Source: Bacteroidaceae bacterium (GTDB lineage: Bacteria > Bacteroidota > Bacteroidia > Bacteroidales > Bacteroidaceae). From it: 64,000 nt of DNA. Below the pieces are notes generated by a model that saw only the letters and a list, made by a program, of their open reading frames with translations, did no database searches and was not told where the DNA came from. The translations under genes and the position numbers were made by a program. Positions 25,787 through 36,200 of this stretch are shown here, piece after piece (positions within the stretch are counted from its first letter, which is position 1; each line of letters opens with the position of its first letter). The stretch spans positions 1-64,000 of the forward strand of contig JAFUYT010000016.1 in assembly GCA_017470425.1 (NCBI GenBank), in the 5' to 3' direction.

Positions 25787-28105
25787 TTATTTTATTACGA
25801 CCTTCTTACCATTCACGATATAAATGCCTTTAGTGGCCTTCTCTACTTTTTGTCCACTTAGGTTATACACAGATTTGTCGGTACCTTCAGCCATTTGCAC
25901 AAGACCTATATGAGTGGGGATGTCTTCGCCATCTATCACATAAAGGGAGATTGCCTTGACCGGAGCCTCCGAAGCCAGCTCAAAATAAGCATGATAAGCC
26001 TTGATGGAAGCTCTGCTGCCACCCTTGGCTATACTTCCACCAGTCGTTACACCATACTTGCCTTCCAGACCACCTGCTGCGATGGGAGCGAAGGTTCCCT
26101 TGAAGGTGATGTCGCCCTTGGTCTGGTTGATGTTGGCGTGTGCCCAGTTGTATGAACCGGCAGATACATTCTGCAAGTACACACCGTCGGGATGCGATTC
26201 GGCATTGGGAGCATAGACAAGGTAGGGGGTTGTGATAGCCATGTAGGTGACTTTTTTGAATGTAAGCGTACCTTCAACAAAACTATCGATAGCATACGCC
26301 GAGTAGCCTTCACCGAAGATGGTGTTCATGTAAGCTGAAGAACTGCTCAGCGAGAAAGGCATGACGATGGTGTTCCAACCCTTTTGTGCAGTGTACTTCA
26401 CTTTGACAACACTGGCTGTGCTGATGGCAGGATTCTTATCGCTTTCCTCGTCAAAGACGTAGGGCGTCTCGGAAATCACAACATCAACGTCATCGGTTTC
26501 CAGAGCGCTGATGTTCTCACCTGTTACCTTGATATATACCTTTCCTTCGAAGGTCTCGGTGGGCAGATAGCTCAGCGTAATGGTCACATCACGGTTAGCA
26601 CCGACAGCGACACTGGTTTGCTCTGCCACTTTCTTTTCGCCAAAGTAGAGTTCAGCGTTGACTGTCTCAGCACTGCCACCCAGTTCTTTCACAACAACCG
26701 ATGAGGTGTAAGTGCCATGAGCAACACCTGTAGCAGGAATGGTGGTGGTGCCAAGTTGTGTGTCATGGATGGCATCTGCAACCGCCCAACCTGTCATATT
26801 GTCGATACCAGCCTGGCTGGCAGTGAACTGCACCCAGTAGTAGCCTGTGGCAGGAGCCACAATCGAGTAAGTGCCATCGGTCGTATAATCAACGGGAGTG
26901 CTCCAGTTCACACGGTCGGTGGAATAGCTGGCAGTCACCTTGTTCGTGCTGTATGTGCCAACTATCTTCACGTCGAAGCCCAGAGCCTCTCCTTCCTCGG
27001 CATAAAGGCGCGGGGTGCGCAGGACAGCTGATGACCAGTAGTCTGGGCTTGCCCATCCGCTGAGATTCTTTACATGATTCAACCAGTAGTCATTCTCGTT
27101 GTACCAAGTCGAGGGAATACCACTGTCAAAGTCTTCCCATACGCTGGCATTGGCGGCAGTGGCAGTTATGGCAATGGCGACAGCGGCTTCAGCGTCATAG
27201 TCGGGGGTGACGGTGATGGTGGCTGACTTGTCGCCAAGTCTTTCTGCATCGTAGTTGAAAGTGACATCGAAAGTCTTGCTTTCGCCTTCGCCGATGCCTG
27301 TAAGCGAAGTGGCAGAAATGGTAAAGTCGCTGGTGTTGTCGTTGGCGATAGTGACGTCCATGGAGCCAGCACCTCTGTTTGTAACGGTGATGGTCTGAGT
27401 AGCGGAGGAACGAACAGAACCAAAAGTGAGAGTAGAGGTTGACACAGACAGGAGGGGAGTTACAATAGGTGTACTTTCTTTATAGGTAAAAGTAACCTTT
27501 GGCTGGCAACGTTGCCTGACTGCAGAGGTAGTTGTACCAAAACTCATATAGCTTTCATTATAATAATTGGCACCATTTGCAACTGTGAAATTAACCTCTG
27601 CATTCGTCCCCGATGTATTAGTACAATTAATTCTAACCAATAAGTTCTTATTGCCACTATAAGTAAACGGGCTATCAAAGATTATAGACAACTCTTTGTC
27701 TTCAGATATGCTAAGAGCACCAGTATAAACAGTGGTTGTTCCGTTTCCACCTAATGCACCTGTTGAACCTTCATAATAGCTATTATCAACTTCTTTTAAA
27801 CATACCGTGAATGATGCTGTTCCCCAGTCGACCTGTTTAGCAGTATAGAATGTAAGACCTGTAATGTCATTGTTAGCTATATCAGAAATCTGAGAAGCAA
27901 GAACGATAAACTCACCAAACAATCCGCTTGTAGTTACTTTTCCCCCATTAAAGGGGACTCCGGGATTTGAGTTGGAAGCAGATTCATTCAAGGTTAAAGT
28001 TTCATCCGCCCAAGCATTACTTCCCCCTCCAACTATCACCATCGCCACGAGTGCGAGTTTTGTCAGCAAACTCTTGCTGAAATTAGAAATTATTAATTTT
28101 TTCAT
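25787..28105 (-). CDS. Exported surface protein with choice-of-anchor/Ig-like domains and C-terminal tail
   Basis: 772 residues. A signal peptide (to about residue 33, SNAWA) is followed by a beta-rich domain, an ASPM/SPD-2/Hydin-like Ig domain (STLTFGSVRSSATQTITVTNRG), a cleaved-adhesin/choice-of-anchor-type jelly roll (WEDFDSGIPSTWYNEND...), a CARDB-like region and the tail YNLSGQKV...GIYIVNGKKVVIK. Such proteins are adhesins or glycan binders at the cell surface. It is gene eight of the operon, 18 bases after the BACON lipoprotein gene. The GC content looks lower than in flanking genes, especially the 5' third, consistent with domain exchange. Confidence 0.8.
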   Translation of the reverse strand: MKKLIISNFSKSLLTKLALVAMVIVGGGSNAWADETLTLNESASNSNPGVPFNGGKVTTSGLFGEFIVLASQISDIANNDITGLTFYTAKQVDWGTASFTVCLKEVDNSYYEGSTGALGGNGTTTVYTGALSISEDKELSIIFDSPFTYSGNKNLLVRINCTNTSGTNAEVNFTVANGANYYNESYMSFGTTTSAVRQRCQPKVTFTYKESTPIVTPLLSVSTSTLTFGSVRSSATQTITVTNRGAGSMDVTIANDNTSDFTISATSLTGIGEGESKTFDVTFNYDAERLGDKSATITVTPDYDAEAAVAIAITATAANASVWEDFDSGIPSTWYNENDYWLNHVKNLSGWASPDYWSSAVLRTPRLYAEEGEALGFDVKIVGTYSTNKVTASYSTDRVNWSTPVDYTTDGTYSIVAPATGYYWVQFTASQAGIDNMTGWAVADAIHDTQLGTTTIPATGVAHGTYTSSVVVKELGGSAETVNAELYFGEKKVAEQTSVAVGANRDVTITLSYLPTETFEGKVYIKVTGENISALETDDVDVVISETPYVFDEESDKNPAISTASVVKVKYTAQKGWNTIVMPFSLSSSSAYMNTIFGEGYSAYAIDSFVEGTLTFKKVTYMAITTPYLVYAPNAESHPDGVYLQNVSAGSYNWAHANINQTKGDITFKGTFAPIAAGGLEGKYGVTTGGSIAKGGSRASIKAYHAYFELASEAPVKAISLYVIDGEDIPTHIGLVQMAEGTDKSVYNLSGQKVEKATKGIYIVNGKKVVIK

Positions 28106-28123
28106 TGTGTTTAAATTTAATGA

Positions 28124-29236
28124 TTACTCTAATACTTTTGTCAGTGTTATATTCATGTACTGCCCCAGTTCGTCGCCCGCCTGTGTGAAGCGGATATCGG
28201 GGAGGGTGGCAGTTTTGACTGAGAAGCCGTCGGCCACGATGGTGGCTTCGCTGCCCGTGGGGTCTATGAAAGTTACGGACTTCTTAGGGAATGCGAACGA
28301 CGGGATATACACGCCGCCTTTGTTGGTGAGCTTCAGCGGTGCCTGATAATCACAGTCGCCAGCAAAGATGAAGTTCTGGTACGGCCCCTCCTGATGCAGT
28401 ACGATATAGAGGTAGCCACTCGTGGCTCCGTCCATCAGATGTCCGTTGGCTATATGCAGCGTGCCGTCGCTACCCATGGACACGGGTATGGGATACTTGT
28501 CGTGGAGCCCCACGAGGTAGAGATAGCTCTGGGTGTTCTCAGCCTCGATCCGGATGCGTTTAGTAACGGTCACTGTATTTTCCACGACACGACCAAGACG
28601 GTCTGTGACGGAATTGATATAGGAGTATGTGATGTCGTACTGTCCTCCGACAGAGCGCTTTCCGAACTGCTGGAAGCTGATGGTCTTGGAGCCTTGACTG
28701 CTCTTGATGATGACATTACCCTTGCGGGCACCGCCGGTATCGTTGGCATGCAGATGCAAGAGGTAACCGTCCTCCACTTCCTCGCCGTCCATCCAGTCGG
28801 GCTTTGTGACGGTGTAGTCGAAGTCGAGGGTTGCAGGGATCAGGATGGTGGTGTCTTCATCGGAGGCAGAATAGCTGCTAAGGCCACGCACCATCCACAC
28901 GGCACCACTCTGCATGAGCGACAGGCGCAGGTTGGTGCCGCCGCCTTCGAGGGTGACGATGGCATTGCGGGATTCCAGCTCGGTGTTGCGCTCTACGGCC
29001 ACGTGGACACGGTTGCCGTCGGTGGTGACCGTGCACCATTCCTTGTTGACGGAGGCGGTGAACACTCCCTGGCAGCTGACCTCGATGTCATGGGTGGAGG
29101 CACGGGCAGGGAAGACGAGGTCGGAGGCGACCACCGTCAGCGCTGGACTGCCGTCCTCGGCACCATCGTCGCTGCCGCACGCCGAAAACAGCGATGCGGC
29201 CAGTGCCATTAAGAAGATTATCTTTGACTTGAACAT
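28124..29236 (-). CDS. BACON-domain lipoprotein
   Basis: 370 residues with a lipobox LFSAC (Cys20). The region LTVVASDLVFPARASTHDIEVSCQG... WCTVTTDGNRVHV...NAIVTLEGG is a BACON-type beta-sandwich, and a second similar repeat follows (KPDWMDGEEV...GNVIIKSSQGSKTISFQQFG). BACON domains often bind glycans or mucin in Bacteroidales surface proteins. The C-terminal third is unassigned. Its place after SusC/SusD, the metallohydrolase and the DUF4302 gene suggests an accessory surface lipoprotein of that uptake complex. Confidence 0.8.
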   Translation of the reverse strand: MFKSKIIFLMALAASLFSACGSDDGAEDGSPALTVVASDLVFPARASTHDIEVSCQGVFTASVNKEWCTVTTDGNRVHVAVERNTELESRNAIVTLEGGGTNLRLSLMQSGAVWMVRGLSSYSASDEDTTILIPATLDFDYTVTKPDWMDGEEVEDGYLLHLHANDTGGARKGNVIIKSSQGSKTISFQQFGKRSVGGQYDITYSYINSVTDRLGRVVENTVTVTKRIRIEAENTQSYLYLVGLHDKYPIPVSMGSDGTLHIANGHLMDGATSGYLYIVLHQEGPYQNFIFAGDCDYQAPLKLTNKGGVYIPSFAFPKKSVTFIDPTGSEATIVADGFSVKTATLPDIRFTQAGDELGQYMNITLTKVLE

Positions 29237-29254
29237 ATTCTTTTCTTTTATTCC

Positions 29255-29283
29255 CTTCCTTTTGGAGAGGGGCTGGGGTAGTC
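29255..29283. repeat. Intergenic copy of a G/C palindromic repeat
   Basis: CCTTCCTTTTGGAGAGGGGCTGGGG resembles the CTCTCC-TTTGGAGAGGG-TGGGG repeats scattered in many Bacteroidetes genomes. A decayed relative (GAATGGGGCTGGAAGC) lies at about 31605-31620, in another gap of the same operon. Confidence 0.5.
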
Positions 29284-29288
29284 TTCTC

Positions 29289-30620
29289 TTATAGTTTCAA
29301 TGCGAACCACTTGGAGGGATCCTGCTGGCTGACGAGTCTGACGTAACGCGGATTCAGGATGTCATCGAATTGGAGGGCATAGGGGTTGTTGTTTCGGATG
29401 AAGTCCAGGAAGGGCACCACCTGCGGGTAGTTGGCAGTGTAGAGGCCGCCGTCGAGAGGTGTGATGCGGATGAGGAAGCCATCCTCGCTCACGACGGTCA
29501 TGTCCAGACCGTAGCGCAGCTCGTACCACACGCCGACCATCGAGGTGCTGGTGCTCCATCCGATGACAGTACGCTGGGCATCCTCCTGGACAAGCTGCTT
29601 GTTCATGCCCACGTAGATGTCATCGACGAACTCGTTGTTCTCCTTGCTGGTGCGGGTGATGAAGGTCTTGACGATCTCGCGCAGTTCGTCGCACATGTCG
29701 TAGCTGGCATCCGTGTTGCCGTAGATAAAATGCCACTGAGTGACGGTACCGCAGAACTGCTCCAGGGGCGTGGGGAGCGGGAGTTGCACGCGTCCGTCGG
29801 CGGAAGTGAGGTCGCGGGTAGTGTCATCGAAGGTGAGCGCTCCGACGGTGACGCCGCCGAGGGTGACGGGTTCATAGAAGCGGATACCTGCCGCGGTATA
29901 GGTGTAGGGGACATCCTGCGCGGAGCCATCGTCATCGTCGTAGAGGAGGTGGCTGCTCATGGCCGTCACGGGGAGCGAGCGGCCGTCCACCACAGCGCGC
30001 TTGCGCGGAATCTCGCAGAGGGCGGCGCGCATCGCGATGACCTTGCCGAGGTAGGTAGCAGCGTCCTCATGCAAAGGATAGAGGCGCAGGAGATGACCGT
30101 ACTTGCAGCCGCGCAGCACCACCTCATCGGCGGTGGCAGACACAAAGGTGAACTCATAGTCCGTGGCAAGGCCCTCAGACTGTGTGCCCGAGGGCTGCGA
30201 CCAATAGTGCATGAGGGGATTGTAAGTGTCAAAGGTGAGCATGATGCCCTGCCCAGGGATGATGTCGTACTCAGAGGTCACGGTCTGTCCGGCGGCGTAC
30301 TTTACCTTATCGCCCTTGGCATTGTCAATGAGCATCTCGGTGGCCAGCTCCACCTCGTCGGGGGTAAAGCGTGCCGTGTATGCGATGCCGCCCTGGGCCA
30401 TGTCACTGGGGTAGAAGTCCATCGCCCAGCCGTACTCCGGCGCGGTGAGAAGGGCGGCGTAGTCTCTGATGGCCTGCTGCTGGCGCTGCGCCGGAGAGGC
30501 GTCGAATACGTCGTCGCTCTTGGGGGAGCACGCTCCTGCTAACGCGGCGATGGCGGCGATTACAGCTGCATAACAGCAGCCTACGGAGCGGGGGATCAGA
30601 TGGGTATATTTTCTTTTCAT
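29289..30620 (-). CDS. DUF4302 lipoprotein
   Basis: 443 residues. A long signal ends in the lipobox ALAGAC (about Cys31). The start of the mature protein (QQQAIRDYAALLTAPEYGWAMDFYP) and GGIAYTARFTPDEVELATEM are characteristic of DUF4302, a family that in Bacteroidetes follows SusC/SusD and HExxH metallohydrolase genes. The role is unknown; by position it is an outer-membrane accessory of nutrient import. The stop lies next to a palindromic intergenic repeat. Confidence 0.85.
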   Translation of the reverse strand: MKRKYTHLIPRSVGCCYAAVIAAIAALAGACSPKSDDVFDASPAQRQQQAIRDYAALLTAPEYGWAMDFYPSDMAQGGIAYTARFTPDEVELATEMLIDNAKGDKVKYAAGQTVTSEYDIIPGQGIMLTFDTYNPLMHYWSQPSGTQSEGLATDYEFTFVSATADEVVLRGCKYGHLLRLYPLHEDAATYLGKVIAMRAALCEIPRKRAVVDGRSLPVTAMSSHLLYDDDDGSAQDVPYTYTAAGIRFYEPVTLGGVTVGALTFDDTTRDLTSADGRVQLPLPTPLEQFCGTVTQWHFIYGNTDASYDMCDELREIVKTFITRTSKENNEFVDDIYVGMNKQLVQEDAQRTVIGWSTSTSMVGVWYELRYGLDMTVVSEDGFLIRITPLDGGLYTANYPQVVPFLDFIRNNNPYALQFDDILNPRYVRLVSQQDPSKWFALKL

Positions 30621-30686
30621 GATCTACTATGATATCTCAGCAATCACCATTCTGGCTGTTATCTGCTTTCTTTTATCGTTCTGCTG

Positions 30687-31577
30687 TTAGCTCTCCACCT
30701 TCTGCAAATCAATCTTTCCCGCCACCACATCATTGATGCGTCGCTGCAGCACGTCACGAAGCTCGTCGATGTCGATGTTCCAGGCAGTCTGCATATACTT
30801 GCGGATGAGTTCAATCTTGCGCCCGATGATGGCGGTGCCCTCGTCGCCGGCGAGACGCATCTTGGCAGTCCATTGTGCGGATGTGTAGATGAGGTAGTAG
30901 GAGAGCGTCTCGGCGAAGTCCTCGTTGTACTCGCTCATGGCGTAGGGCGTGATAAAGCCAGCTGCCAGGGACTCTGACTCGAACTTGTTCGACCAGTCGC
31001 CGGTGATGTAGTCGCCATCAGAGATGGTACGGAACTCGGTATCGTAGTCGATGTTCTGCGTGAGGATATGCGTGAACTCATGGTGCATGATCTGGAAATA
31101 GGAATTCAGAGTGCTGCGGTCATTCGTGAAGAAGTTGACCGCATAGAGCGTCACCTTCATGCCATTCTCAGCCGTACCCATGACGACGGTGCCCTTCTTG
31201 TTGTGGGCATTGGATCCCACGAGCTGTATGACCTTCGGCACATATTTCCGCGTGAATGTCGCCCCGGCCACTTCGTCGTAAGCCTGAAGCCAGCAGTATA
31301 GCACGGCGTGAGCCACCTTGATGGAGTTCTCCGTCGTGGCAGGCACGAGCGAGTACTGGAAATCGGTCTCCTTGTCCTCGAGGTGGTACTTGAGCTCAAT
31401 ATTGTAGGGCATGACATAGTTCTCGAAGAGCCAGTTGTCGAACGTTTTCTTCGTCGATGCCCTGTCCTCGAAGACACTTTGGCTGTCCAGTTCCTCATCG
31501 GAACAGGACAGCAATGCCGTTGCCGCGCAGCTGCAGCATACGAGAGCAAGAATCAGATGGGTATATCGGCTTATCAT
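30687..31577 (-). CDS. Substrate import-associated zinc metallohydrolase lipoprotein
   Basis: 296 residues, lipobox ALLSC (Cys25). The sequence HHEFTHILTQ gives HExxH (residues 166-170), the zinc-binding and catalytic motif. This matches the putative zinc-binding metallopeptidase family encoded with TonB-linked SusC/SusD pairs (Peptidase_Mx1/LP_HExxH). It should sit on the outer membrane and trim peptides or proteins before import. Its gene lies directly downstream of susD here, so I infer that this locus takes up peptides rather than glycans. Confidence 0.88.
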   Translation of the reverse strand: MISRYTHLILALVCCSCAATALLSCSDEELDSQSVFEDRASTKKTFDNWLFENYVMPYNIELKYHLEDKETDFQYSLVPATTENSIKVAHAVLYCWLQAYDEVAGATFTRKYVPKVIQLVGSNAHNKKGTVVMGTAENGMKVTLYAVNFFTNDRSTLNSYFQIMHHEFTHILTQNIDYDTEFRTISDGDYITGDWSNKFESESLAAGFITPYAMSEYNEDFAETLSYYLIYTSAQWTAKMRLAGDEGTAIIGRKIELIRKYMQTAWNIDIDELRDVLQRRINDVVAGKIDLQKVES

Positions 31578-31621
31578 ATTATACGCTTTTCATTTCATTT
31601 TTCAGAATGGGGCTGGAAGCA

Positions 31622-33262
31622 TCACCGCGGATTCGGCTTGATGCCTGCCGTGATCACATGCGAGGGCAGTTGGATGGCACGGCGAGGATCATCCTTGGCC
31701 ATCGTGTCATAGACGGTGATGTAGCTCTCGTCCTTGATGTTGCGACGGTAGATCTCAATGCCGTAGCGCTTGACATCGAACCAGCGAAGCCCCTCATGGA
31801 TACAGGTGACCCGGCGGGCATGGAGGACGGCATGGATGAGGTTCTCCTGGATTCCAGGCTCCACGCGGAAGTCAGGGTTGAGGCGCTTCTTGGGCGTAGG
31901 CTCTGTGGGCGTGTAGTAGGCCATACCAGTAGAGGAGCCTGCTAACCCGCTCAGGGGGGAGCCGGAGTACGGACCATAGGTATTGTTGAGCATGGTCGCA
32001 TCGACGGTACCGGAGGTGGTGGTGAAGGCATGCATCCACGTGGTGAGATCCTGCATGGCCTTGACGAAGTCACCCCTTAAGGCGTATGCCTCTGCGCGGT
32101 CGAGAATGAGTGCATCAGTGGTGAGGACGGGCATGAGCATCTTAGGATAGCCTATCCCCTTCGTGACATCGGTATAGCTGAAGAACTGCGGCAATTTGTA
32201 CATCAGCACCTTGGGGCCTACGGCCGAGGTGGTCGGGTCGAAGTAGAAGTTGGTATAGGAGCCCCAGAAGCCGCGGCTCTTGACGGTCTCCGTCTCTGCG
32301 ATCATGTCGTTGTGGGTGTAGCGCATTCCGACACCCGTGGGGCCATATATCCACTGCCAGTAGGATGCCGTACTGAGAATGAGCAGGTTGCCCTTGTCGG
32401 CGGCATCCACGAAGGCATTGCCGCGCAGGCCGTTATTGGTGGAAATCTGCCCCAGTGCCTGCCAGTCACGCAGCACGTCGGCAGGGCGGTCTCCAAGCAC
32501 GCGCGATGCGTAGTCGATGCTCTTGTCGAGGTTCGACAAGTCATCCTGCATATAGTAGAGGTAGAATCGCGCCGCGAAGGCGTAGGCAGCTTTCGTATTG
32601 AAATGATACTTAACGACACTGTGCAGGTCATCGCTCACAAGGGGGAGCGCCGTCTCGATGTCGGCCGCGATGCGGTCATAGAGTTCCGCCAGCGTGCCCC
32701 TGTCATAGACGGGCGACACCTCGCTCTCGGCGTGCGTGATGTAGGTGATGCCCAGTTCGGAACGGCAGGTCTTGGGGCTGTAGGCCATGCAGAAGATGTT
32801 GCCAAGGATAAAATGGCAGTAGGCACGGCAGAGCAATGCCTCGCCCCGCTGCGCATCCAGATGAGCTGGATTGCCCAGTTTGTCTATGGCGATGATGACA
32901 TTGTTGGCTGCTGCGATGGCTTTGTAATAGTGCTCCCAGATGGCGTAGGGCGTATCCTGGCTGATTTCGGAGACATCCTGCCACGTGGCAGCCTGCTCCT
33001 GATAGGTGCTGAAGGCGGTGTAGGAGCTCCCCTTCTCGTTGCGGTCTGTGTTGTCGCTGTAGAGCTCGGCCAGCATGAAATACGTCGTCTCGGGGTAGGC
33101 ACTCACCAAGAGATCCGTGATCTTCTCCTCGCTGTCCAACGAGGCTCGGTTGTCCGGCAGAACGTCGAGATACTCGTTGCAGGAGGTCATCGCTCCCCCG
33201 GCCCCTCCGAGGAGAAGAGCCTGTAACACATATATGAATAAGGTGTATCTTTTCGTTCGCAT
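31622..33262 (-). CDS. SusD/RagB-family nutrient-binding lipoprotein
   Basis: 546 residues with lipobox MTSC (Cys28) and the SusD-like N-terminus CNEYLDVLPDNRASLDSEE, plus the TPR-like helical core (WEHYYKAIAAANNVIIAIDKL, EALLCRAYCHF). The C-terminal part has the usual NPDFRVEPG...LHARRVTCIHEGLRWFDVKRYGI. SusD proteins form a lid over the SusC barrel and bind the ligand. The gene lies 36 bases after the SusC gene, the standard order. Confidence 0.93.
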   Translation of the reverse strand: MRTKRYTLFIYVLQALLLGGAGGAMTSCNEYLDVLPDNRASLDSEEKITDLLVSAYPETTYFMLAELYSDNTDRNEKGSSYTAFSTYQEQAATWQDVSEISQDTPYAIWEHYYKAIAAANNVIIAIDKLGNPAHLDAQRGEALLCRAYCHFILGNIFCMAYSPKTCRSELGITYITHAESEVSPVYDRGTLAELYDRIAADIETALPLVSDDLHSVVKYHFNTKAAYAFAARFYLYYMQDDLSNLDKSIDYASRVLGDRPADVLRDWQALGQISTNNGLRGNAFVDAADKGNLLILSTASYWQWIYGPTGVGMRYTHNDMIAETETVKSRGFWGSYTNFYFDPTTSAVGPKVLMYKLPQFFSYTDVTKGIGYPKMLMPVLTTDALILDRAEAYALRGDFVKAMQDLTTWMHAFTTTSGTVDATMLNNTYGPYSGSPLSGLAGSSTGMAYYTPTEPTPKKRLNPDFRVEPGIQENLIHAVLHARRVTCIHEGLRWFDVKRYGIEIYRRNIKDESYITVYDTMAKDDPRRAIQLPSHVITAGIKPNPR

Positions 33263-33298
33263 GGTCTGTGCGCTTTGGCTTTAATCTTTAAACTTTAA

Positions 33299-36200
33299 CT
33301 ATATTCCCAATCTCAGCGTCAGCGTGAACTGCTTGGGCACGGGCGCCGATACGCCTCCCGCCTGGAAGAACTCCGGATCCTGCCCGTTGAGTTTCTTGTC
33401 GGAATAGATGAGGAACAGGTTGGTGGCCTGCAGCTTCAGCGAGAGGTCGCTGATGCGCAGATGCTGAATCCACGTCTTCGGGAAATCGTAGGAGAGAGAG
33501 ATCTCCTTCATGCGAATGAAGTCTCCCTTGGCCATACGTGCCGTGGAATAGTTGTAGGCATTGTAGAGCACGCTCATGTAGGAGTCCTGCTCCGACTGGC
33601 GTTTGGTCAGGATGACGGGGATGTCCGTCTGTGCCTCGTCACCAGGCATCATCCAGCGGTTCCGGAATTCACGCGGCAGGGCATCGAGGTCGGAGTAGCT
33701 GCTGCTGAAGGCAGGGTTCAGCCGCACCACATTGCCGAAGGCATAGGTGATGAAGAGGTTCAGCCGGAAACCCTTATAGCGGAAGACGTTGCCCAAGCTG
33801 CCCGTAATAGTGGGGTCCGTAGGGCCTTCATAGATCAGGTTGTCAAGGAGCTGCGACTGGAAGTTGATGGTCTCTCCGTTGCTGACGACCTCGCCATCTT
33901 GATTGAGGATGCGGGGCAGGCCCTCACTGGTCAGGCCGTCGAAGCGGAAGGAGAAGAGCGAGCGAGCGGGATAGCCCTCGAGGGCGAAGCCACGACCCGA
34001 GACGAGCGAAATGATGTCCGCCGAGGACTGCAGATCGGTGATCTCTGTGGTCGCATGGGAAAAGATGAAGTTCGTCTCCCACTTGAAATTCTTGCCGTCA
34101 AAGTTCTTGCTGGTGATGCTGAGTTCCTCGCCGTGGGAACTCATGGAGGCCACATTGGCCATCTTGGAGATGGCACCGCCCATGCCGGAGGTATAGACGA
34201 GACCTATGAGGTCGAAGTTATCACGCCGGAACCAGTCGAAAGCCACGCTGATCCGGTTTCCGAGGAAACCCATGTCGATACCTAAATTGAGCTCATGCTT
34301 CTTCTCGTAGGTGAGACTTTCGTTGGCAGGTGTCTCGATTTCCATGCCGCTCTCCTGGATGTTGGTAAAGGGGCGGTAGGGCTTGTAGTTGCGGAGCACC
34401 ACAGTGGCGTTGCTCACCGATGAGGGACCTGGGTCTGCTGTGAGCGAATAGCTGGCCTTGAGAGAGAGGTGGGAAAGTACCTTCTCGATGGAGTGGAAGA
34501 AACGCTCCTCGTGGAGGTTCCAGGCACCGGAGACATTCCAGGTGGGGAGCCAGCGCGCCTGCCGGCTGGGACCGAGGCGATTGGTGCCCTCATAGCGAAG
34601 GGTACCGTTGAGCGTATAGCGCGCGTCATAGGAATAGGTAGCGTTGCCGAAGAACGCAACCGAGCGGTTGTAGTAGTGGTTGAGTGTGTAGTAGTTGGAA
34701 CCGTCCTCGAGGCTCTTCTTGAAGAAATCGACGGTGTAGAAGGGCAGCTCGCCCTTGTCATACTGCATACCCCACCCGTTCATATAGTTGCGCTGCCGAT
34801 CGACGGATCCGATCTCCGTGCCGGCAAAGAGGTTGACGATGTGAGTATCTGCGAATACATGGTTCCAGTTGCCCGTGGCCCGGAAGTCGATGCTGCGCAT
34901 CTTATTGTCAGTTTTCAGGTACATGCCACCCGTCGGAAGGATGCTGTACTTGGTGGAATTGGGGAGGTCCGGGTTCTGGTAGAGCCAGGGATTCTTCTCG
35001 CGCACGACGGCATCGGGCATGGCACGGTATGCTCCCGCCTGATTGGACTGCTCGGTGACCTGATGTTCCTGCGTGGCCGACGAATACTGCACAGCACCCA
35101 GCGCACTGAACTCCAACTCGCGCAAAGGCTTCCACTTCAGCTCGCCCTGAAACTTCAGATCGACCTTGTCAATGTCAATGTAGTTGTTGTCCAGTTCGTG
35201 CTTGATGTTGAAATCAGTGTAGTTGCGGGTATAGAACACATCGGGGTCAAGGGTGCGCGACGAGTTGATGGCATAGCTGTAGGGGTTGATGTCGAAGTCA
35301 CGCTTCACCTCGCCGTTGACGACATCCGTGCTCTGGCTCAGGGTGCCCGGTGCACGCTGCTTGCGATAGGAGCCCATCGTGATGAGGTTGAGGGTGAGGT
35401 GGTCGGACATCTTGATGGAGGTGTTCATGTTCGCCGTGTAGCGCTCCACCTTGCTCTGCCGGTACCATCCGGGATCGAAGAGTGCGCTCAGCGAGCCGTA
35501 GAAGCTGACTTTCTCGGTGCCGCCGGAGATGCTGGCCGAGTGGCTGTTCATGATGCTGTTGGAGAACAGCTCATCGAACCAGTCAGTGTTGCGGTACTCC
35601 GCCTCACGGAGATAGGCGTTGCGGGCCTCCTCAGTGTTGGAAAGGGCGTACATCCCCGTGGCCGGGTCATAGCTGTTGGCCAGCTGGTACATCTTACCAT
35701 AGACGCCGCTCTTGGCAGCCCTGTAGGTGTCGGAGAAGTTGAGCCATCCCTTGTCGAAAAGTTCCTGATAGACGCTCATCTGCTCCTGCGAGTTCATGAT
35801 ATTGAATTCATTGTATCGGGGCTTCAGGCGCATGGTGTATTCCCCCGTATAGCTCACGTGGCTCTTGCCTGCCGTACCCCGCTTGGTGGTAATGACAATG
35901 ACGCCCGCCATCGCGCGCGCACCATATATAGATGTGGCGGAACCGTCCTTGAGGATCTGAAAGGACTCTATGTCGTCGGGATTCAGCCCAGCGATGGCCG
36001 AGGAGATCAGCGTCTCGGCATCGCCGCTGGACAAATCGTCGGCACTAATATCCGTGACATCATCGATGATGACGCCATCGACCACCCACAACGGTTTGGA
36101 GCTGCCATAGATGGAAGTAGCTCCGCGGATGCGGATCTTGGGCGCGGTGCCGAAGGTTCCGCTGATGTTCTGGACCGAGACACCGGCCGCACGTCCCTCG